From Membranipora membranacea (Eukaryota > Bryozoa > Gymnolaemata > Cheilostomatida > Membraniporidae), in contig OU612074.1 of assembly GCA_914767715.1 (NCBI GenBank), forward strand, positions 19,640,062 through 19,704,061: a DNA stretch of 64,000 bases, given 5' to 3'. This document shows positions 56,901-64,000 of the stretch, in pieces; within the stretch, counting starts at the first letter, position 1, and each line of letters begins with the position of its first letter. Below the pieces are notes generated by a model that ran no database searches, was not told where the DNA came from, and saw only the letters and a list, made by a program, of their open reading frames with translations. The position numbers and the translations under genes are program-made.

Positions 56901-59900
56901 GCGATTGATGGATCTGCAGTCTGTGGTTGAGGAAAAAAAGGGGCAACAAATCCCTTGGCAGGTGACAGCTAAGTGGATTGTTTTCTATTTATGTTATTTA
57001 ATTAACTGCCATTTTTATTTAGAATTTCATCGACCATTCCCAGCCTTTTGTTTTTCCAAGTGCCATCTGACAAAAATAGATCAAGTCTGACAGGCTAGAT
57101 AATACTCTGATATGTGGGAGTAATTTTGGGTCATTTCTGTTTTTTCACCCGACATTGGGATCCAAATGGTTTTATATAGCTCACAGATACTCAATTCGAA
57201 ACAATCATCTGACCCTTCGTTCAGACTTCAATGCAGTTTTATTTTAGGACATTTTTAAAAGATCAAGTTCCATCTGATTTTCATGCATTGGGTGTCGTCC
57301 TCCTCCTCCCCTGTAGGTTAGGAGGAAGATTAACTCTAAATGCAGAAAAACCAAATCTATTTTCCTCATACTGTTTACTTACCAGGAGTGACAGAGTGAC
57401 TTCTGGTTGTATCGCTCTCTGACGTACTCGGTTCTCTTCTCTCTATCAGCTTCCTTCTGTTAGCTACGGCCATCCTGAGCTGATCCTCTACACTGACAGC
57501 ACCGCTACCACCTACAGGATCATATAATAGGGTCCAGTTAGTCAAAGAATATTCAAGGCAAAGAGGAAAAAATTGGCAGAGTGATGTTATGATTATTGAG
57601 GTGAGAGCAATCTTTGCCATTATGAAAACTTGATACCGGCGTTGGATTATATTAGTGAGAGTAATATTTCAAAATTTAAATTGGGTTTTACATAGTAAAG
57701 ATTTTCTACTTAGCTTAGAAATAAATACTTTTTTAGGACCCGATTCTGGTTGTTTCAAATGGACGGAAATGCTACACTTTTGCCACTGTTTTTCCCCCAG
57801 GTTTTAATGGTCATGATATTATGAGACATGCCATTATGCATTATTCTGTATGAGACAATACTATTCATCTGTGGACTCCGGGGAAGATATTTGATAATAA
57901 ATCTTGTGGTCAGCTTCCTTTGCATATAGTACGCTCCACTTCAACAGCGCTGGGGCTAGTTTGAACCCCTTAACTTTTGACCCATGTCAAAAAGCAACCT
58001 CCCATTTTAGTTGAAGACAAGCAGTTGCAATCCTGTATTACTTTACTGTGCTCTTTGGCTCAGATTGCTTACCTTGGTTCTGAGCTGGCTTGGGATCAGC
58101 AGGTGGGGGTGGTGGATCGCTCGCCCCTTCACCTCCAGTTCTAGCCTGTCTCTTTTGCACTGCAGCATAAAGCTCATTACCCATTGAAGGAGAAGCACCT
58201 GAGGAGTTCTATAAGAAAAACAAAAATGGTTTAATGTAACATTATATATATATAAAAAATAATAAAAAAAAGGCTCCAAGCATGGCATGCATTACATTAT
58301 AAATTGTCCCATCAATTGTCACTATAGGTTAAATCAGATCCTTCACCAAGATTGAAGTGGGATCATCTTAACTGATATCTAATATTTTTCTACCATCTTT
58401 GAAGGCATCAATGGTGACCTCGAAGGTAATTGTCTCTCTTTCCAGCTAAACTAAAATACACTTAAGTGATACAGTGACGGTTCGGTCATATCACAATGTT
58501 ACACTGTGATATAAACAAAACATAGAAATACTACCATTCTACAGACTGATACTTACACTATTCGTAACTGGAGCTGGGGGTGGAGGTGGAGTGGAGTTCC
58601 TGTTGGCAGCTGCTTTTCTGATGGCATCAGCAAACGGATTACTTGGTTGGCTGGGCTCTGGAGATGGTGGCTGATGATTGGCTGGTGCTGGTGTAGAGAA
58701 GGAATTTGATTGGTTGAAAGCTGGAAATGGAGGTGTGTTGTTTACTTCTGCTGTGACGGTGTGTTGAGCGCTGTGACCTGTAAACGTTATTTTTACCACT
58801 TAAGTTTGAACAAAGAAGAGAGAAATACTAGCAACAGCGCCACCAATAATATTGAATGTTATTCAAAGACAGGACTGGTTATGTATCTGTGCAATGTTAA
58901 ATCATTACTATGGATATCATGCATTCCATCTTGGGGCAATCAAAATATAAAGAGAATTTGGAAAAATATAGGAGTAAACAACAATAAATAATTCCGGGGA
59001 AACCACGCAGTCGCTGATCTGTAGCCTGAGTTTAGAAACAGCCCAACAACCTTTTCAGCACAAGGGGAGAGATCATTACTTTGCCTGGATTTAAGTTTTG
59101 AATCACAAAATCATGTTTAGATTCTAGCTACCTGGTATTGTAAGAATGACCCCAGAGTCATAACTACTAGTTCGTGAGGGAGGCGGGGGCGGCATCTTGC
59201 CCCGCTGTAATGTGCCTGAAGATTGGAAATTAGAGCTATTGTGCAGTTCAGTGGACATAGACTTAGAGCTGGAAGGAAGTGGGGTTCTGGGAAGGAATCG
59301 ATGATTCTCGCTTTTTGATAGGCTGTTATGGTGTTGAAAAGAGCCTGGTGGGAAATAAAATCAATGTGGATAATATTAGAAGATTAGATGGGAAAACGAC
59401 ACACTTAGGAGAATTAATCAACATTATTTTGCAGAATTGTTAAGTCAGTGCTCATTGGACAATTAAGCAATTATTAGCCTCTCCTTAGATTTAAGTTGTA
59501 TCAGTTGGCAGAAGAAAGCGGTGATTATATGTTGATACTTTCTCATCAAATAAAATTTATAAAAGGTTCATTTCACAACACTCTAATATGGGCACATCAA
59601 GTCTCGAACGGCTAAAATCTATTTTTCAAATGAAATAATATCAATTATAAACATACATCTACGTATTATCAGTATCCATTTACATACTGCTGACTTCAGG
59701 ACTTCGGGACACCAAAACTAAAATTCATGCAGATGTTGGTGGTGTTAGAAAGATAAGCAACAGCTTTTAGCAGAAACTGAAAGCTATTATCTTCACGCAC
59801 CCCAAGAAAATACTCAGGAAAAGCGGCCAGGTAGTTTTTCCAGCCCTGGAATCCCATTTGGCAGCCATGGAATCCCACTTGCGCTTACCTGTTCTGTTAC

Positions 59901-62900
59901 TGCTAGCTGAAGAGTGGCCAGAGTGAAGTGAACTTCTATCATCTTCCGGGGCAAAGGGGGCTGGGAACTGTGGTGGGGGCGGGGGCAAGGGTGACGTTGT
60001 GCTAGCATGTGATTCTGATTTCCTTCTTTGTAGTGATGACAAATCACCGCTGAATGTTCGGGGTAGTCCGCTCATGTGACCTTCAGCTGATAAATATAAG
60101 TTTACAGTTACAGTTACATCCAAATGTATCAGCTTACAGGAAAAAAAGGCTGAGGGTTGTAGAATCCCTTTCAAGTCGATACAAAAATATCAGAGTTTCA
60201 AAGTGCTTTGGTCAGCAAGTATTGAATTAACCAAATGCTGAAATTTTGGCATCAAGTCTAGTTCAGCATAGTGTTTCAAGATTCTTCATGTCCAATGAGC
60301 ATAAACGCAATGGAATCAACTGAAACGGTGTGAGGATGATGCCAATTGCATACAAACATGACATGCTTGGCAATGTGAGTTTAGTGCCGTCAATGAAAAA
60401 ACTGAAAGTAAATACTCATCATGCACATGCAAAGCTTGCAACATAAAACATAACACAAGAAAGCAACGAATTTGATAGCGGGAACCCATTGGCTGAAAAA
60501 CAGCGGGTCCTGTTCAATATAGTATGTGATGCATTTTGAATATTGGCTGAGGCACAGTTTGAAACTAAAACACATATTACTTCCCTATCTGTAAAACATA
60601 ATGTTAGCTAGCCTGTCTTGACAAGCTTTGTTCGACAAGCTTGTCAGGAAAGGCTAGACGTTAGCATTCTCGACTCTTCATCATTTAACAATCCCTAAAG
60701 ATTCTGTTTTCTTAAAACTAATTAATTGATCTCATATCTTCACATTTATATCTAGATATTGTTCAGTGCAGCGTCAGGCTGTCTATGCGTGCGCTATTTA
60801 CAAGAATGTGGGTGCATAGACTCATAGGCGTAAAGGGGTCATGTGAATACTCTACAGTGTTAGTTTTTTGGCAAACCATGGTAAGAACCATCAAAGGTAC
60901 ATCTCAAGTTAGAGCCAATTTATATAAGTTAGACATTGACCATTCACCATGTGCTACACATACTTTACCACTACTACTATGGTGGCCATTGTCATGGCTC
61001 TGATCGGCTGTTAGGGAACTGATCAGTTTCTGATTGGCTGTTAGGGAACCAATCAGATCCTGATTGGCTCCCACCTTTAAGCCAATCGGAGCCAACACAT
61101 TGGCTGCAACTACGAGTGCATTTAGGGGGATTGGTGCATCATCCAATAAACCAGTGTTACTAGGTGCAGACTATGATATAATACAACATTAAGAAGCTTA
61201 GTTAGAAGCGAGAAAGGCAGGGCAGGGCGGGTAGACCTCTGCTAAACAATACATCGAAAGCGTTTGACTAGTAGGCTTCAGCAGTACAAAGCCACATGTG
61301 AGAGCTTATAGAGGGAACAGATGAAGTTATATTGAGACAGAGCGGCGGGCGGGTTTGTTTTTTTGTGGTTTGGTTTATTTACCATCGACTGAATGTCCGA
61401 GGCTCATTTCATACATAGTAATGGGTTTGACCTCTGCGTCGGGGTCAAGAGCTGCCAGGTTAGGCTGAGATAAACTAAGCTGTTTACTACCACTACCCAG
61501 CTTACTGCTCTTTCCTTTATTCCAAAACTTCTTGGCTCGACTTTTAGCTGTAAGCAGATTCATATAGCAAAAAAGTTGGTTTGGCTTCTTCTAGATAGAT
61601 TTGGCGGGCAAAGAAGTTAAAACCTTTCCCAAGAATGCAGTAATTTCCCATATATATAGATCTTCACTCCAGCTGCTCGGCAACATGAACTCAAGAATGC
61701 AATGCATGATGGGAGTTTTTAGAAGAAAGTTGGAGCAAGCTCCTATGTTATAGTTATGCACGCTTAGTTAGAGTTTCATTTCAAGCTAAAGGGTCCACTC
61801 AATAACTCTCAGTGATTAAAGTTTGGATTCTAGAAGTAAAAGCAGCATTAGAATCTGTGCAAATCATAACACATAGACCTCTGCAAAATATAAAATGGCT
61901 ACTTTTGGCTTTTAATTATCATCCACCAAAGACTCTAGTATTATCTTGCTTTGCTTTGCTCAGTTAAATGAGCGCTTAGATTTTGGGACATAGACGGCAT
62001 GAAAAATAGTCAGTAGTGTGCCTATGTTGAAATGTTGTATCGTGTATAGGAGAGTAAGGGGAAACACCATTGATCTCGTCCAGAGACAACTGTGGACTTC
62101 TTCACACAACGTGAACCACTCATTCACCAGAAATCCATGCTCAACCAACAGGGTTTGTGCAAGGAAAACTCTTTTATTTAAATTACACGACCTCAATCTG
62201 TTTTTTAAATAATCACTAATTTGCTATTGCTTTTTATGCGATTGAACTTCAAACAAAGTCAAACCTGCATTAATAAAACTTCTATTGTAAAAAAGCTTCA
62301 CCTAAGACATCTTTACTTATCGTGTAGCCTATGTTGACTCTGATTGGTTGATTGCCTTATCCAACTACCAATGAGAGCCAACACATTGACAACTAAAAGT
62401 AGGACTGAGAAAAGCGTGTTTATTCCTGCCTGTTTTATTTTAGTAACTCTCCCTTCCTCATGTTTGTGACTTACCAGGTTTTCTTGACTCATTCTTATCC
62501 AGAAGAGCCGGTTGGCTCACAGGGACAACAGGCGGGGCTGGAGGTGGTGGGGGTGCAAACATATCATCCAGCTCCTGTAAATACAACAAAGGTCAGGTCA
62601 GGTCAGGTCAGGTGAGTTCTGGCAGTGGGTTATTTGTAACAGTTTTATCGTCAGATATATTCATGAATTGTGTGCCCATAATGAATGCAGGCCTGTAGTG
62701 AAAATGGGAATGATAGTGTCATGTACTCCCCTCCTACACTGATCATGTGAAAAAACAAATTGGATGCACATCTCTGATTAATAGAGAGTGCATTGATTCA
62801 CTTAGCTTGAGTACCATCATTTATAAAGAGTGGGTACATGTAAGGTACTCATGATTATCTGATGTATACCTGTATGCTGTTGAAGTGAGATGAGCTGGGT

Positions 62901-63239
62901 CTATGTCTGATAGAAGCTGTCTTCTGTTCTCTTATTACGATATTAGGAATGGCTCCAGACCCGGAGGAGCGACTGTCTGAATCATAGTTAGCTAGCGTGG
63001 CATCTAGTTGTTCTGTAAGGAGTAAAACGTTTGAATTACCGGGTAACCTGGGATTTATAAAGATATTTATATTGACCTAGGTGACCTATTTGCTTACCTG
63101 TTTTATGCAAAATTAACTTGATTTTGTTCAAAATTCAATAGTCTAGACTCAAGGGTATAAAATTAAAATTGCGAAGTATCCCGTGTTGATTTTAATATCA
63201 TAATCATCATGTAAGAAAACTTACTAAGCAAAGAGCCTC
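53721..63239 (-). CDS. Proline-rich SAM-domain scaffold protein, Shank-like (3' part; N-terminus outside window)
   Basis: Minus-strand exons in transcript order: 63239-63225 (15-nt microexon, tentative), 63012-62870, 62574-62475, 61547-61383, 60086-59889, 59344-59132, 58777-58557, 58208-58073, 57511-57383, 56736-56598, 56246-56063, 55737-55465, 55059-54921 and 53941-53721. All have AG/GT borders and all join in phase, about 750 residues. Most exons are Ser/Pro-rich, with polyproline runs (FAPPPPPAPP, KMPPPPPSRTSS, SPLPPPPPQF, EEFPPPPPPHEF). Short helical basic motifs recur: NPFADAIRKAAANRN, NELYAAVQKRQAR, DQLRMAVANRRKLIERRE. PPHEF fits the PPxxF Homer EVH1 ligand. The last exon encodes a SAM domain (VDSWTTSEVGDWLDAIGLGE ... 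LGVEKVGHRVKLDKEIKKLV). Long Pro-rich region, Homer-type motif and terminal SAM match Shank scaffolds, whose ankyrin, SH3 and PDZ domains would lie upstream. Other SAM scaffolds are possible. Confidence 0.75.
55465..55737 (-). other. Proline-rich exon with PPxxF motif
   Basis: 91 codons, phase 0 at both ends, so it can be skipped without changing frame. It contains SPVEEFPPPPPPHEFGSPPP and PPSTFEMSPP-like proline clusters and ends in a His run. PPHEF matches the PPxxF Homer ligand; the polyproline runs could bind profilin, SH3 or EVH1 domains. Confidence 0.7.
62590..62615. repeat. (GGTCA)n microsatellite
   Basis: Four to five tandem ggtca units within an intron of the scaffold gene. Confidence 0.85.
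63225..63239 (-). other. Tentative 15-nt microexon
   Basis: GAGGCTCTTTGCTTA lies between an ATTACTGCTCAG acceptor and a GTAAGT donor on the minus strand. Joined in phase to the exon at 63012 it adds GSLL directly before KQLDATLANYD. It fits phase, but chance is not excluded. Confidence 0.4.
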
Positions 63240-64000
63240 CTGAGCAGTAATTAATTCTTGTTGGATATAAATTTGACAAATAAACCTATTCAAATGGTTT
63301 TTTGTTCAAGATCCGGGGACAAGAAGATCTCTTCCAAATTTTCCTAAGGCGAACCCAAGCATGGGCATGTATTTAAGCTGTTTCAGTCTATACTTAATGG
63401 TGTACTTAGTTGTCACAAAGTTGTTAAGAATTTTTGATACTCAAATGGCTATTTAGTGCATAAAACCAGTGCAATACCCATAAAAATGAAACATATAGAG
63501 TGCCAGGCAGGAGCGAGGTCAATGAATTGGAAGATAAAGTTTTAACATTTTTAAAGGATTACACATTATAAGGAACAGAGGGTATTTCACAGTTCTCAAA
63601 TTCACCATTGAGACCGAATTGGGAGTTGCCCACTTTTATTTTCAGGGAGCACAACTCCAGAAGATTACAGATGACACGTTTTTAAACGGATAAGAATAAT
63701 ACTTTGCAACAAATCAAAAGAGGAGTAGGAGCAAGGACATGCAAAAAGAATCACAAACAAATAAGCTTTCACCCACTAACCATTTCTATAATGATCCATG
63801 TCTGTTAGAATTTGAGAGAACATAAAATACATAGATTAACTTATAATCATGCAATGCGAGACATACATATAGATATATACCTCAAAAAGATAATTACAAA
63901 GACCCTCCTTATTATTGGCAAGTCCATATTGAGGCTTGTGTATTTTGATTAAGCTCCGACACCGCTTTAATTTAGGCCACCAATCAAAATCTACTTATGT
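63240..64000. other. Upstream intron sequence, presumably of the scaffold gene
   Basis: No further exon with good splice borders and coding potential was found before the window edge; it is probably part of a long intron. Confidence 0.4.

Noticed and set aside
1..64000. tRNA and rRNA genes
   Set aside because: No stretch with tRNA A/B boxes in correct spacing or rRNA-like conserved sequence was recognised by eye; a covariance-model scan would be decisive.

Overview
The window is AT-rich nuclear DNA from an animal. It has spliced genes with short GT-AG introns, metazoan domain architectures (C-type lectin, SAM, PHD finger) and a dense load of DNA transposons and retroelements. The mix of transposon-derived families and a Shank-like scaffold gene suggests an early-branching marine invertebrate, possibly a sponge. 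That assignment is inference; no rRNA or mitochondrial marker is present.

Layout. 0-1.8 kb: old duplicated repeat debris. 1.77-5.84 kb: a complete pogo/Tigger-type DNA transposon with 29-bp terminal inverted repeats, palindromic subterminal repeats and a three-exon DDE transposase, split by a nested 255-bp MITE. 5.8-12 kb: mostly non-coding, with tandemly duplicated candidate minus-strand exons and a 37-bp-arm hairpin. 11.98-18.45 kb: an old Ty3/gypsy LTR retrotransposon (228-bp LTRs, CTAAT target-site duplication) with a decayed gag-pol and an extra downstream zinc-knuckle ORF. 19.5-25.1 kb: a 17-bp minisatellite, two proline-rich candidate genes whose exons end in Lys/Arg runs, four identical copies of a 139-bp unit, and a two-exon gene of an uncharacterised multicopy family. 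25.5-31.4 kb: orphan exons, one coding a PHD finger, and a LINE reverse-transcriptase remnant. 31.7-32.9 kb: a decayed Rep gene of a CRESS-DNA virus, i.e. an endogenous viral element. 35.4-36.0 kb: a broken P-element/THAP9-like transposase. 36.38-40.89 kb: a young gag-only LTR retrotransposon. 41.2 kb: a LINE ORF1 scrap. 41.5-49.9 kb: no gene seen; it holds small palindromes and a 1.1-kb 15-bp minisatellite.

Two host genes are well supported because their splice phases agree at every junction. A secreted protein with two C-type-lectin-like domains lies on the plus strand (49.9-52.75 kb). The 3' part of a large proline-rich scaffold protein ending in a SAM domain fills 53.7-63.2 kb on the minus strand. 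It carries a Homer-type PPxxF motif, and its 5' exons lie beyond the window.

The most unusual items are the Rep-like viral fossil, the gag-only retroelement with an ATGA stop/start overlap, the gypsy element with a second zinc-knuckle ORF, and the pogo element whose subterminal repeats form a 32-bp palindrome.
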